Assembly: GCA_011525695.1 (NCBI GenBank)
Contig: WYBX01000081.1
Location: 1-64,000 of the forward strand
DNA: 64,000 bases
Direction: 5' to 3'
From: Verrucomicrobiia bacterium
Lineage (GTDB): Bacteria > Verrucomicrobiota > Verrucomicrobiia > Opitutales > Opitutaceae
Program-made: the position numbers and the translations under genes
In this document: piece by piece, positions 43,017 through 52,116 of the stretch
Layout of the letters: each line of letters begins with the position of its first letter
Position numbering within the stretch: position 1 is the stretch's first letter
The notes under the pieces: model-generated
Seen by the model: the letters and a program-made list of their open reading frames with translations, nothing else
Told to the model about the DNA's origin: nothing
The model's database searches: none

Positions 43017-44438
43017 TCAATAATTTCGAAATGGTCCACGTGGCTCCGCCGCCTCCATCTCGACGCGCCATTGGTAAAACTTCGCCCTGACTCGCCCGAG
43101 GACTTCGGGCCTATCCTCGCTTATATTATTGGCCTCGCCGGGATCGACGGCCAGGTCGAAGAGCTCTTCCTTGGACGGGAGATTGTCCGGGTTCCCGCGC
43201 GGCACGTAGGCCACCCATTTGTAATTGTCGACCCGCGCCGCCTGATAAACCGACGGCCAGTCCCAGAACATCTCCGTCCGCGGCGATTTCCGCTTTCCCT
43301 GCAGCACCGGCAGCATGTCGAATCCATCGAGGTGAATGTGGTCCGTCCGGCAGCCACCCACCGCCGCGAAAGTCGGAAATACCTCCAATGCGGTGAGAAA
43401 TTCCTGCGTAGCCCGGCCGCCTGGGATTACGCCCGGCCACCATGCGATCAATGGCGAACGCAGGCCTCCCTCGAATCCTGTTCCCTTTCCGCCCCGCAGC
43501 TTGACGTCATCGAGCCGGCTATCGACACGGCCATTGTCGGAGAAGAACAGCACGAGAGTACTCTGTTCGAGCTTCAGCTCGCGCAACGTGGAGAAGACAG
43601 CCCCAATCGCCTCATCCATGGCGGTTATCATCCCAGCGTATTTCGTATCTTCAAGGTTTGGATCCCTGTCAGGATAGTGCGTCTTTAGATACGACTCCGG
43701 AACCTGGTGGTAGTCCTTGCGCAGATTGGAGGCACCGTGTGGCGCGTTGAACGCAAGATAAAGAAAGAAGGGTCTCGGGTGGCTGTTTCGAATGAAATCG
43801 ACGGCCTCCCGACCAAAGAGCTCGGTTGCATAGGTGCCCCGATCAACGGTGCTGTTCTCGTTGCCACGAAACATCGAAGGCACGCCGTAGCGCTCGTGTG
43901 TATAGTAGTCGATTCCGTTGTTGCCGTGGCCGACAAAATGGTCAAAACCACGCTGCAGCGGAAGAAAGCGACGGGCCTGCCCCATGTCCCATTTTCCAAT
44001 CATACCCGTAGCATATCCGGCTCCCTTCATGAGATCGCCTAACGTCTTCTCCCGCACGTCCAATCCGAGCGTCATCTCCGGCGACATCGCGTACTCCAGC
44101 CGCGAGTAGCGGTGGCCGTAGTTTACCAAATCGTTGCGAATCATTTCATACAGACCGTTGCGCTGCGGATAACGACCCGTGATGAGTCCACTGCGCGACG
44201 GCGTGCACACCGAGGCCGCCACATAGAAATTCGTGCCGCGCACGCCGTCGGCCGCCATGCGATCGAGGTTGGGCGTGATAAACTCTCGTGCGCCGAATGC
44301 CCCCAAATCGAATCCTTGATCATCGCTGACGATCAGGATGATATTTGGCTTGGACGGCGCCGGCGCGGCGTCACAGATCAAAATGAGCGCGAGAAGAAGT
44401 GCGGGGATCCTGCGTTGCATTTGAATGGCGAGCATCAT
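43017..44438 (-). CDS. Secreted type I (formylglycine) sulfatase
   Basis: About 473 residues with a hydrophobic export signal (IPALLLALILICDAA). The metal site LIVSDDQGFDLGAFGAREF, the formylglycine motif CTPSRSGLITGRYPQRNGLY, GYATGMIGKWDMGQ, NAPHGASN and FFSDNGRVDSRLDD are all present, so an active S1 sulfatase is expected. Start ATGs at 44438, 44435 and 44420 are all possible and none has a Shine-Dalgarno. It lies between the TonB receptor and the GH172/ABC genes on the same strand, which suggests that the imported glycan is sulfated. Confidence 0.93.
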   Translation of the reverse strand: MMLAIQMQRRIPALLLALILICDAAPAPSKPNIILIVSDDQGFDLGAFGAREFITPNLDRMAADGVRGTNFYVAASVCTPSRSGLITGRYPQRNGLYEMIRNDLVNYGHRYSRLEYAMSPEMTLGLDVREKTLGDLMKGAGYATGMIGKWDMGQARRFLPLQRGFDHFVGHGNNGIDYYTHERYGVPSMFRGNENSTVDRGTYATELFGREAVDFIRNSHPRPFFLYLAFNAPHGASNLRKDYHQVPESYLKTHYPDRDPNLEDTKYAGMITAMDEAIGAVFSTLRELKLEQSTLVLFFSDNGRVDSRLDDVKLRGGKGTGFEGGLRSPLIAWWPGVIPGGRATQEFLTALEVFPTFAAVGGCRTDHIHLDGFDMLPVLQGKRKSPRTEMFWDWPSVYQAARVDNYKWVAYVPRGNPDNLPSKEELFDLAVDPGEANNISEDRPEVLGRVRAKFYQWRVEMEAAEPRGPFRNY

Positions 44439-44650
44439 GAGGCGGTGTTTGTGACGATGGTAGGGCACTCCGACAACGGGATTGGATCGCCATCTTTCAT
44501 CGATTGCTGGCGATTCACTGCGATCAAATGCAACTTATCGGCGCCAGTAGGAAGCCCCGCCGTGGAGAGGAACCGGGGCCCCTTGTCACCACCAGCTAAA
44601 TTTAGCAGATACGCCGGCACGAAGACCTGCGTCTCCGGGCCGGCGGGAAA

Positions 44651-44741
44651 CCAGTGTAGTGTCTCTCAAGCATCACAATAGGTCATTGATGTCCAGCGGC
44701 GCTACCGGCCGGCTATCGCTGTTTGTGATTTACTACACTGG
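44651..44741. repeat. Nested inverted repeat after the TonB receptor gene
   Basis: Perfect 10-bp outer arms CCAGTGTAGT (44651-44660) and ACTACACTGG (44732-44741), with inner ATCACAA / TTGTGAT arms nested inside. The right arm ends three bases beyond the receptor stop. The size (91 bp) and terminal repeats would fit a large terminator hairpin, an operator pair, or a small MITE-like remnant. Confidence 0.4.
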
Positions 44742-44744
44742 AAA

Positions 44745-47700
44745 CTAGAACGAGATCGTATTCGTCACCAGAATCCGGCGGGGATTCTCGAAATAATATT
44801 GTTTAACCTCCGGCTCGTCCAAGAATCGACCCTGGAATTCCCGATGGATCTTCGTAATAATGACATCCTCGTTATCCAGCAGGTTCTTGATGTTGAGTTG
44901 GACCGACCAATCGTATCGTTTCATGATCTTGCGTCGATAGCTCAACGTGAGATCGACGAGAGTGCGGTCGGTACCGAAGAGGAGTTCGCGCGTCGCCGGA
45001 TCCGCGGTGCTGTAACCGGCGACATTGGGTGATTCCCAGCGCACACCGCCACCGATTCCCAGGCCCTTGAGCGGGCCGCTCGGAATCCGGTAGTTATTGA
45101 AGAACCTGATTCCATACTTGCGCTGGCCAAACTGCTGAGCCCCGTCAGCCGCCTGGGCGGTAAGATATATCCAACGGCGAGCCTCTGCCAGGCTGCGGGG
45201 AAGGGAATTCGCAGGGAATCCTGACGGGATCGCTTCCCCGCCCACTGGCATGGCTGGAGTGGCCGCCAAATCGGCCGCTGGGTTGCCGCCGAAGACCCAA
45301 CGCAAGCGATCGTCGTTGATAAAGGTAGCCTCGAACTCCTTCATGTATTCGATTACTTCAAGTCCGATATCGCTCTGGACGCTGAAGTTGCGGGTTCCCG
45401 ACAGCGAGACCCTCCAATTTGGAGTAAGATTCGCCACAATCTCCGCTTCGTAACCTTCGGAAACGGAATCCAAGAGCATGCCCGTGGCGTCCACGAGCAA
45501 AGCATCGTAATTTGTCCCCATGGCTGTCAGGACGCCTCTAAGATCAAGTTCCCGGTAAATGTTGTTCAAATGGGTCTGAGGCGGATTTGCCAGATTTCCG
45601 GTGTCCCTCACCGCCGAGGTCTCATATCGAAGGATGTTGGCGTATAGCTTGTTGCCCCTCAAATCGATCTTGATGCCGTAATCCTTGCCTTCGCCGTTCG
45701 GGCTGGGTGCCGGGCGATTGTCAGGGAAGATGTTCCGATCGACCGGCGGAGCGAAATTGGTGGATTGGTTATAGAATACTGAGAGCCACGGCAATACATG
45801 CCCCACCGCACCAAAAGTGCGCGTTGTACCGGTGCCATGGGTAACATCCGATCCATCGGGATCGCCGATGATGCGCTCGCCCACGGCGTAGAGTGCCGTA
45901 GGTCCGGACGGAGCCGCGCGAAGATCGGTCCTGCCCTTATCGAGTCGCGTCGCGTCTTCACGGTAGCCGAAGGTCGTAATCAAACGATCACTCAGCCAGT
46001 AGTTCTGCATGACGAACATTTTCGACTCGAGGTTCCGAAGAATACTGCTGCCACCGTCGAGAAATCGCGCCGAGTCGGTCGTGATGCTTGCACCGGTGTA
46101 ATCTGTGAACGTGACCCCGTCGAGGAACGCCCAGTTATCGAGGCCGCTCCACCGAATATTGCTGAAACTCGGAGCCACTCCGCCAGCCGCACTCGTGCTG
46201 ACATAATTTCGGCGGAAAATGCGATTCGTAGTGGTTTCCGGGAGATTCTTGCTCGGGCCATTGGTCAAGAACTCCTCGGACTCAGTCCGACGATTCGCGA
46301 GCTCGTATTTCTCGAAGAGCCCAGCCAGATTGTGCCGCCCCAGCCACTTGTTACGTTCCTTGAAATCAAGCGTGTACGAGGCAGTAACCCGGAAATCATC
46401 GGACTTAAACTGGTTCTCCCGCCAGTCGTGTGCGTTTTCCACATAATATCGGCCGACGTCGGGATTCGGGCTTCGGTCTGGTAGAAACTTGTTGGGATCG
46501 CCGATATATCCGTAGGAAGTATAGATAATGTCCTTTGCATCGAAATTCGACTTCTGTCGGTTATAGGCAAGTTCCACGAAGAAGTTGTCGGTCACCTGAT
46601 GCTCCAGGTAAACCGATTGCGTGTGAAAGCGTATGTTCTGCCCCAGATGCGGCGAGGTTGGGACAGCGCTCAATGGAATGGGTAGCTGACCTGGCATCAG
46701 GACTGGACGACCAGACACCTGGGTGGTTTGCACCATCTGACGCATATTAAATGCCCGGCCAGTGTCGGTGTTGATAACGAACCATCCCGCGTTGTTAAGC
46801 GCACTGTATGGACGTCCTTCCGCACCGGCAAGCCGCTGGATGGGGTTGTTCGGATTTGAATTGGGATTAACCCAGGCTCCCGTGCCGCTGTTGGTGAAGT
46901 TCTCATGCGTTGGATAGCCAAAGTTCCGCCACATCCGGTCCAGATCCATGCCGAGCCAGGGGCGCGTAATGTTCTGCTTCGTCAGCCCGCGTTCGAGTTC
47001 GGCGCGGACGGTCGTCTTCTTTGTCGGCCGCCACGTCGCCGTTAGGTGTCCACGCTGCTGGTCACGGTACTGATGGTCGCGCCACGATTCCGAATCTTCC
47101 TTCAACAGGTTGATCCGTGCCGCCAGCCGGCCCGGAATCAGGACATGATTGTAATCGACACTCGCACGAATCGACTCCAGGTCATCGATCTGAAAACTGA
47201 CACTGCCCTTGTTGCCTCCGAAGCCCGGCTGCTTGGTACTCACGTTCAACAGTCCGCCTGGCGACCCCAGGCCGAAGAGGATCGAATTCGGGCCCCGCGA
47301 CAGATCCACGCGCCCTATATTATACATATCCTGGTCCAGATTCCATGCAAAGTAGTTGTACGCACGACCGGTTGATGGCAAGCCACGGACCCTATATTTG
47401 AACGGTTCGTTCATATTGCCACCCGTGGTGTCGCCGGAGTTCAGCTCCTCGTCACGATCAAGGGTCACATTGGGGGCATACTCAAGCAACTCCTCGAGAT
47501 TGACGACAGCGATGTCATTCAGGAACTCCTCTGTGAAAACCGTAACCGGGGCCGCCACATCCTTGAGCCGCGTATTGAGGCGACTTCCAGCGAGGGAGTT
47601 CTGAGCAAGATATCCCGTGTCTCCCTGTGCGTTCACGACAAAGGGGGAAAGCTCGGTGACCTCCTCCTCCGTCGGCACAGCGGGTTGTCCGAGGAGCAGT

Positions 47701-47786
47701 GACGGAGCCGCCAAGAGGGCGAGGAGAGGCAAGCATGACTTCAGGGTTGAAGCCGCCTTTTGTGGGGTATGTCTTGATGTGATCAT
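44745..47786 (-). CDS. TonB-dependent outer-membrane receptor
   Basis: A 1013-residue receptor starting at ATG 47786 with signal peptide (LPLLALLAAPSLLLG). The segment VTELSPFVVNAQGDTGYLAQ, then NSLAGSRLNTRLKDVAAPVT, is the extended N-terminus typical of Verrucomicrobial receptors and leads into the plug (VFTEEFLNDIAVVNLEELLE, DLSRGPNSILFGLGSPGGLL). The barrel ends in a terminal Phe (ILVTNTISF), the usual outer-membrane signal. No SusD-like gene is beside it. As first gene of the locus it probably imports oligosaccharides cut from the target polymer. A 450-bp non-coding region with operator-like palindromes lies upstream. Confidence 0.95.
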   Translation of the reverse strand: MITSRHTPQKAASTLKSCLPLLALLAAPSLLLGQPAVPTEEEVTELSPFVVNAQGDTGYLAQNSLAGSRLNTRLKDVAAPVTVFTEEFLNDIAVVNLEELLEYAPNVTLDRDEELNSGDTTGGNMNEPFKYRVRGLPSTGRAYNYFAWNLDQDMYNIGRVDLSRGPNSILFGLGSPGGLLNVSTKQPGFGGNKGSVSFQIDDLESIRASVDYNHVLIPGRLAARINLLKEDSESWRDHQYRDQQRGHLTATWRPTKKTTVRAELERGLTKQNITRPWLGMDLDRMWRNFGYPTHENFTNSGTGAWVNPNSNPNNPIQRLAGAEGRPYSALNNAGWFVINTDTGRAFNMRQMVQTTQVSGRPVLMPGQLPIPLSAVPTSPHLGQNIRFHTQSVYLEHQVTDNFFVELAYNRQKSNFDAKDIIYTSYGYIGDPNKFLPDRSPNPDVGRYYVENAHDWRENQFKSDDFRVTASYTLDFKERNKWLGRHNLAGLFEKYELANRRTESEEFLTNGPSKNLPETTTNRIFRRNYVSTSAAGGVAPSFSNIRWSGLDNWAFLDGVTFTDYTGASITTDSARFLDGGSSILRNLESKMFVMQNYWLSDRLITTFGYREDATRLDKGRTDLRAAPSGPTALYAVGERIIGDPDGSDVTHGTGTTRTFGAVGHVLPWLSVFYNQSTNFAPPVDRNIFPDNRPAPSPNGEGKDYGIKIDLRGNKLYANILRYETSAVRDTGNLANPPQTHLNNIYRELDLRGVLTAMGTNYDALLVDATGMLLDSVSEGYEAEIVANLTPNWRVSLSGTRNFSVQSDIGLEVIEYMKEFEATFINDDRLRWVFGGNPAADLAATPAMPVGGEAIPSGFPANSLPRSLAEARRWIYLTAQAADGAQQFGQRKYGIRFFNNYRIPSGPLKGLGIGGGVRWESPNVAGYSTADPATRELLFGTDRTLVDLTLSYRRKIMKRYDWSVQLNIKNLLDNEDVIITKIHREFQGRFLDEPEVKQYYFENPRRILVTNTISF

Positions 47787-48236
47787 GGTTGTGGCGCGTT
47801 TGGCTCCGCTGCTTCGCGAAGACGTGAAGCAGCGTTCGCATGGTGAAAGCGATGTGATGCTTAGCGATGCTGGGGATCCTGAGAATTCGGTCACTCCCAA
47901 TCTTCCGAGATGGGGCTTTGTTGCATGGATTTGAACGATCCTGCCACCCGTCGCGGTTGGTCGGTCTACCTGGTTCATCTACCCGCCGGCGGGATCCTAT
48001 AGATTTATCCGACGGTCAGAACTGAAACAGTTGTGAACAATTGTCCATAATCGTACCAGAATAGCTCCGAACCAGGCTCTCAGTGTCAGATTTTGCTTTA
48101 AGCAGCCGAACGCTGCAGTCCTGATCTCTGCTGCCAGTCCTGCAAATACACCTGCCGGTGGTTTCCATTGTTCCATCAACGGCAGATTCTCTGGATCGCG
48201 TTTCGATTTGCCACTTCCTCCTTCAACAGCCTTCAC
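47787..48236. promoter_or_regulatory. Divergent control region between the TonB receptor and dehydrogenase B
   Basis: 450 bp with no gene. It holds the palindrome CCCGCCGGCGGG (47982-47993), whose continuation CCGGCGGGATCC is shared with 22014-22025. It also holds the imperfect operator-like repeat CAGTTGTGAACAATTG (48028-48043; one mismatch between arms). Both could be sites for the LacI/AraC-type regulators encoded elsewhere in the window. No promoter hexamers were confidently recognised. Confidence 0.4.
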
Positions 48237-49328
48237 ATGAGCCGTTTTCATATCGCCGTTGTTCCGGGTGACGGTATCGGGCCCGAGGTCGTCGCTTCCA
48301 GCCTAGAGGTGCTGACCGCTGTTCAGGCGCAGCTCGTAGACGTGTCTTTCGACTGCGAGGAGGTTTCAGTTGGCGCCGGTGAGTACCTGCGCCACGGCGA
48401 CCCGTTGCCGAAGAGCGCGATAGCGCAAATGAAGGCAGCCGATGCGATTTTACTCGGAGCAACGGGTTTGCCTGAAGTACGCTGGCCAAATGGCGTGGAG
48501 ATCACGCCGCAGATCGATATTCGTGAAATCCTCGCTCTCTATAATGGCGTTCGCCCCATCAAGCTCTACAATGCCGCCCATTCACCTCTCAAGGGCTTTG
48601 GCCCGGGCCAGCGTCCGATTGATATGGCAATCGTACGCGAGAACTGCGAAGGCCTGTTTTCAGACCGGCTTGCCCCCAGGCCCGCAGGACGGGACTTCGA
48701 GACAGATACGCTGAGAATCACCTACCGCGGAGCGGCACGCATCTGCCGTGCCGCCTTCGATCTGGCTCGACGGCGGCGGGGACACCTTACCCTCGTCGAC
48801 AAGGCGAACGTGCTTCCCTCGATGGCGTTCTTCCGATCGGTCTTCAATGAGATCGCCTCCGAATTTCCGGATGTACGGACCGACCGTGTTTACGTCGACG
48901 CCATGGCACTTTTCCTGGTGCAGCGCCCTCACGAATTCGACGTGTTGGTTACGGAGAATATGTTCGGAGATATACTTTCCGATCTCGCGGCCGGGTTGAT
49001 TGGCGGCATGGGCATGGCGCCCTCGGCAGACCTCGGTGACGAATACGGGCTCTTTCAACCGAGCCACGGGACAGCGCCGACGATTGCCGGCAAGGGCATC
49101 GCCAATCCAATTGCCACCATTCTCTCCGTCGGCATGATGCTCGATTGGCTCGGCCATCCAGAAACCATCCGCGGTGCCCGGATGATCGAAGAAGCTGTCG
49201 CGCAGATAATGCGCTGTCCCGACTTGCTGACGTTGGACCTCGGGGGTACGAAAACGACGCGGGAGATCACCGCGGCTCTTATCGCTGCGATCCCGGCTCC
49301 CCTTCCATGTCAGGAATCGGCGACCTGA
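48237..49328 (+). CDS. Beta-decarboxylating dehydrogenase, tartrate/isopropylmalate dehydrogenase family (copy B)
   Basis: A 363-residue paralogue of the enzyme at 11155 with the same landmark segments: VVPGDGIGPEVVASSLEVLT, GEYLRHGDPLP, VRENCEGLFSDRL, DKANVLPSMAFF, YVDAMALFLVQRP, NMFGDILSDLAAGLIGGMGM and GTAPTIAGKGIANPIATILS. The two are similar over their full length by eye. It diverges from the TonB receptor gene and has no kinase or transporter beside it, so it may serve degradation of the acid released by the glycan locus. ATG at 48237 gives MSRFHIAVVPGDG, matching copy A. Confidence 0.9.
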   Translation: MSRFHIAVVPGDGIGPEVVASSLEVLTAVQAQLVDVSFDCEEVSVGAGEYLRHGDPLPKSAIAQMKAADAILLGATGLPEVRWPNGVEITPQIDIREILALYNGVRPIKLYNAAHSPLKGFGPGQRPIDMAIVRENCEGLFSDRLAPRPAGRDFETDTLRITYRGAARICRAAFDLARRRRGHLTLVDKANVLPSMAFFRSVFNEIASEFPDVRTDRVYVDAMALFLVQRPHEFDVLVTENMFGDILSDLAAGLIGGMGMAPSADLGDEYGLFQPSHGTAPTIAGKGIANPIATILSVGMMLDWLGHPETIRGARMIEEAVAQIMRCPDLLTLDLGGTKTTREITAALIAAIPAPLPCQESAT

Positions 49329-49372
49329 CTTTGCATGTGACAACCGGAGGTCACTGCGCTGCAGTTCGATTT

Positions 49373-49405
49373 AACCGCAGATGGCGCAGATGACAAAGAT
49401 ACAGG
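49373..49405. repeat. Short tandem-like GCAGATGGCGCAGATGAC tract
   Basis: The stretch AACCGCAGATGGCGCAGATG followed by ACAAAGAT has an 8-9 bp quasi-period. Similar tracts of the type CCGCAGATGACGCAGAT are frequent between genes in Verrucomicrobia and related bacteria (general knowledge). It lies next to the IS4 remnant. Confidence 0.35.
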
Positions 49406-49409
49406 AGAG

Positions 49410-49726
49410 CTGCCTTTGATTTGCTGGCAGAACTCCATTGACAGGAATAGCAATGCTTGACCGGTCTTTGGAGCTACATGGCTCACACGCCGGAGAGGCT
49501 CGGGATACTCGCGCCAGCCCTTGCGCGAGTTGAGGCGGATGATCTGATCGCAGCGCAGCCCCACCGTTTCGCCGACCATCGCGGCTCGGCAACGAAACAG
49601 CGGGTGCCGGGCTTCAGAGCGTGACGAAGAACGCGCCCGCCGCATGCAGCCGGAACAAGCGCAAGAGTCCAAGTACCCTCGGTCGAGAATGCATCCACTG
49701 CCGGGAGATACGGGAATATTGTCCAA
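49410..49726 (-). mobile_element. Degraded IS4-type transposase fragment
   Basis: On the minus strand the translated text reads CILDRGYLD, then RHPLFRCRAAMVGETVGLRC, DQIIRLNSRKGWREYPEPLR and RVSHVAPKTGQALLFLSMEF. This matches the catalytic-core wording of IS4 transposases (DRGYLDF..., CDQTIRLTG..., YPEPLRRIRYVDPETGKxLVFLTN). Part of the middle has slipped to another frame (LALVPAACGGRVLRHALKPG). Both ends of the transposase are missing, and no terminal inverted repeats were found. It is a dead remnant between dehydrogenase B and the GH3 gene. Confidence 0.65.
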
Positions 49727-49752
49727 CGATGCAACCGACTCGAGTCAGGCGT

Positions 49753-52116
49753 TCAGTGTACGGAAAAACTCCCTCTCGAGCGGATATCCTTCGACGATGC
49801 GCCGACCATGACCTCGAAATCCCCCGGCTCGACGACCGGCGTCAAACGGGAATCCAGCAGCGACAGCTGATCGGAGGTCACCCTGAATTTCACCGTTCTG
49901 GATTCGCCGGGGTCGAGTTCGATCTTCTCGAATCCCTTCAATTCGATGACCGGGGTCACAACGGTGCTGATGACGTCGTTAATATAGAGTTGCACGACCT
50001 CGGCGCCTTTTCGATCCCCGGTGTTTTTCACCTCCACGCTGATCGTAACCTCACCTGTGACTCCCACTTCCTTCGGCGTTATGTTGAGATTGCCGTACGC
50101 GAACGTGGTATAGCTCAATCCGTGGCCAAAGTCAAAAAGCGGCGTGGCAGGCAGCTCGACATAATCCCTGAATACTCTGCGGGGTTTATAATTATAGTGA
50201 ACGGGCACCTGTCCTACGTGACGCGGAAACGTGACCGACAGCCGGCCGCTCGGATCGTAGTCGCCGAAAAGCACATCGGCGACTGCGTCACCGCCCTTCT
50301 CTCCGGGAATCCATGCCTCCACGATGGCTGGGATATTTTCGGCGGCCCAGCGAATCGAAAGCGGACGTCCGTTCACCAGGACGACGACAGTCGGCGTGCC
50401 GGTCTCGAACACGGCCTTCACCAGCGCCTCCTGCATGCCGGTGAGATCCAGATGATGAACATCGTTGCCTTCGCCATCGGTCCCCTGGCCGTCGGCTGCA
50501 TATCTCTCATTTTCGCCCACCACCACGATCGCGACATCGGCATTCCGGGCGGCGTTCTGGGCTTCCGACAGTTCATCGAGCCCCGTGCCTAGGACATTGC
50601 ACCCCTGAACGTAATTAACCCGGGCTCGTGCGCCGATCTTCTTCTTGATTCCAGCCAGAATCGTCACGATTTCCTGGGAAACCGGTTTGTGGAAATAGTC
50701 TCCCAGAAGGTTGAGTGCGTGGTCCGCGTTGGGACCGATGACGGCAATGGACTGTATTGTCCTATCGAGCGGGAGAAGTTTCCGGTCATTCTTCAACAAG
50801 ACAATTCCTTCGCGAGCGGCTCGCAAGGCGAGTTGTTGATGCTCCGTGGTCCGGACCGTCTTTTCCACGCGCTCGATGTTGACGTATGGCTCTTCAAACA
50901 ATCCCAGCCGGAATTTTTGCTGCAGGATGCGTTTCACGGCCCGATCAATCGCTGCAATCGGGACGATTCCTTCGTTTACATTTTCGACCATCAGATCCCG
51001 GTACTCGGAATCGGAGGAAATGCTGACATCCACGCCCGCCTGTATGGCCAGGGCACCCGCTTCCTTGCGCGTAGCCACGACTTTTTCCCGAAAGATGGTC
51101 TCGATGCCTCGTCCCTCGCTCAGCACCAGACCATCAAAGCCCAGTTCGTCGCGCAGGACATCAGTCAGCAAGTATTTCGAAGCATGGGTGGGGACTCCGT
51201 TGTAGGAAGGGTGCATGGCCATGACGGCAAGTGCGCCCGCCTCTTTGATCCCTGCCACCCACGGCCGAAGGTAGGTTTCCCGCAAGGTCCGTTCAGAGAT
51301 CTCCATCTGGCTCCTTTCCCGGCCTCCGAGCGACTCGCCCTGACCGGGATAATGACTCAATACTGCCACCGCTTTGCCGGGACTGGAGATTTCGGCACCC
51401 TGAGCTCCCGTCACGACCGCTCTGGCGATTTCTGCACCAAGAAACGGATCCTCCGTATATCCTTCCATGTTCCGGCCTAGTCTCGGGTCGCGAGTCAGTT
51501 CCACGACGAGCGTGCACATCTGATGCGAACCAACCGCCCGGGTTTCCTTTGCCGTCGCAGTGTACACCTGCCGGATCAGCTCCATATTCCACGTGCTGCC
51601 GAGGGTCGGCCCCTCGGGAAAGATCGTGGCTCCCGGCGCGATGAGCCCGTGGGTGCCCTCCTCGGTGAACAGCAGCGGTATCTTCAGCCGGGTCTTTTCC
51701 CGGGCAATTCTCTGGAGGTCATTGGCCAGTTCAGCCTGCTTCCGCGGCTCCGGACTAAGTCTCGCCAACGTGAAGAGCCCGCCTCCCGGGCCTACTCCTT
51801 TGGCAAATGTCCCTTCCGCAAAAACGCGGGTCGCTGCCACCGCAACCGCCATGGCCTCGTCCCTGCCGGCGGTCTCGCCAGCGAAGCGATCCGCCACAGG
51901 CATGTTGAGCTGTCCAATCTTCTCCTGCAGCGTCATCCTACGCAGCAAATCTTCCACTCTTGTTTCGATCGCTTGCGCGGGATCCAAGTAGGGAGGTTTT
52001 TCCTCCTTTCCGCCGGCCGATCCCGCGACGAAGCACATCGCCAGGAGTCCGAGGACGCCCGAGCGCATCGCGCTGATACATTTCTCTTCACAGCTCATTA
52101 TGGTTGCAGCGATCAT
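49753..52116 (-). CDS. Secreted glycoside hydrolase family 3 enzyme
   Basis: A 787-residue beta-glycosidase-type protein. ATG at 52116 overlaps the stop of the APC gene as ATGA, which decides the start; an export signal follows (SGVLGLLAMCFVAGSA). Domains in order are a TIM barrel (MTLQEKIGQLNMPVADRF, GPTLGSTWNMELIRQVYTAT, VVELTRDPRLGRNMEGYTED), an alpha/beta sandwich (LLKNDRKLLPLDRTIQSIAV, ENERYAADGQGTDGEGND) and a fibronectin-III-like end (VEVKNTGDRKGAEVVQLYIN). The usual nucleophile segment VVSDWxG reads LVLSEGRGI with Glu334 in place of Asp, so activity or mechanism may differ. Likely acts on oligosaccharides in the periplasm. Confidence 0.92.
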   Translation of the reverse strand: MIAATIMSCEEKCISAMRSGVLGLLAMCFVAGSAGGKEEKPPYLDPAQAIETRVEDLLRRMTLQEKIGQLNMPVADRFAGETAGRDEAMAVAVAATRVFAEGTFAKGVGPGGGLFTLARLSPEPRKQAELANDLQRIAREKTRLKIPLLFTEEGTHGLIAPGATIFPEGPTLGSTWNMELIRQVYTATAKETRAVGSHQMCTLVVELTRDPRLGRNMEGYTEDPFLGAEIARAVVTGAQGAEISSPGKAVAVLSHYPGQGESLGGRERSQMEISERTLRETYLRPWVAGIKEAGALAVMAMHPSYNGVPTHASKYLLTDVLRDELGFDGLVLSEGRGIETIFREKVVATRKEAGALAIQAGVDVSISSDSEYRDLMVENVNEGIVPIAAIDRAVKRILQQKFRLGLFEEPYVNIERVEKTVRTTEHQQLALRAAREGIVLLKNDRKLLPLDRTIQSIAVIGPNADHALNLLGDYFHKPVSQEIVTILAGIKKKIGARARVNYVQGCNVLGTGLDELSEAQNAARNADVAIVVVGENERYAADGQGTDGEGNDVHHLDLTGMQEALVKAVFETGTPTVVVLVNGRPLSIRWAAENIPAIVEAWIPGEKGGDAVADVLFGDYDPSGRLSVTFPRHVGQVPVHYNYKPRRVFRDYVELPATPLFDFGHGLSYTTFAYGNLNITPKEVGVTGEVTISVEVKNTGDRKGAEVVQLYINDVISTVVTPVIELKGFEKIELDPGESRTVKFRVTSDQLSLLDSRLTPVVEPGDFEVMVGASSKDIRSRGSFSVH

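Noticed and set aside
44745-47786. A SusC/SusD pair
   Set aside because: The receptor lacks the SusC-type carboxypeptidase-like N-terminal domain, and no SusD-like lipoprotein gene lies on either side.
49373-49405. CRISPR-like tandem repeat
   Set aside because: The quasi-period is only 8-9 bp with no spacers, and no cas genes are in the window.
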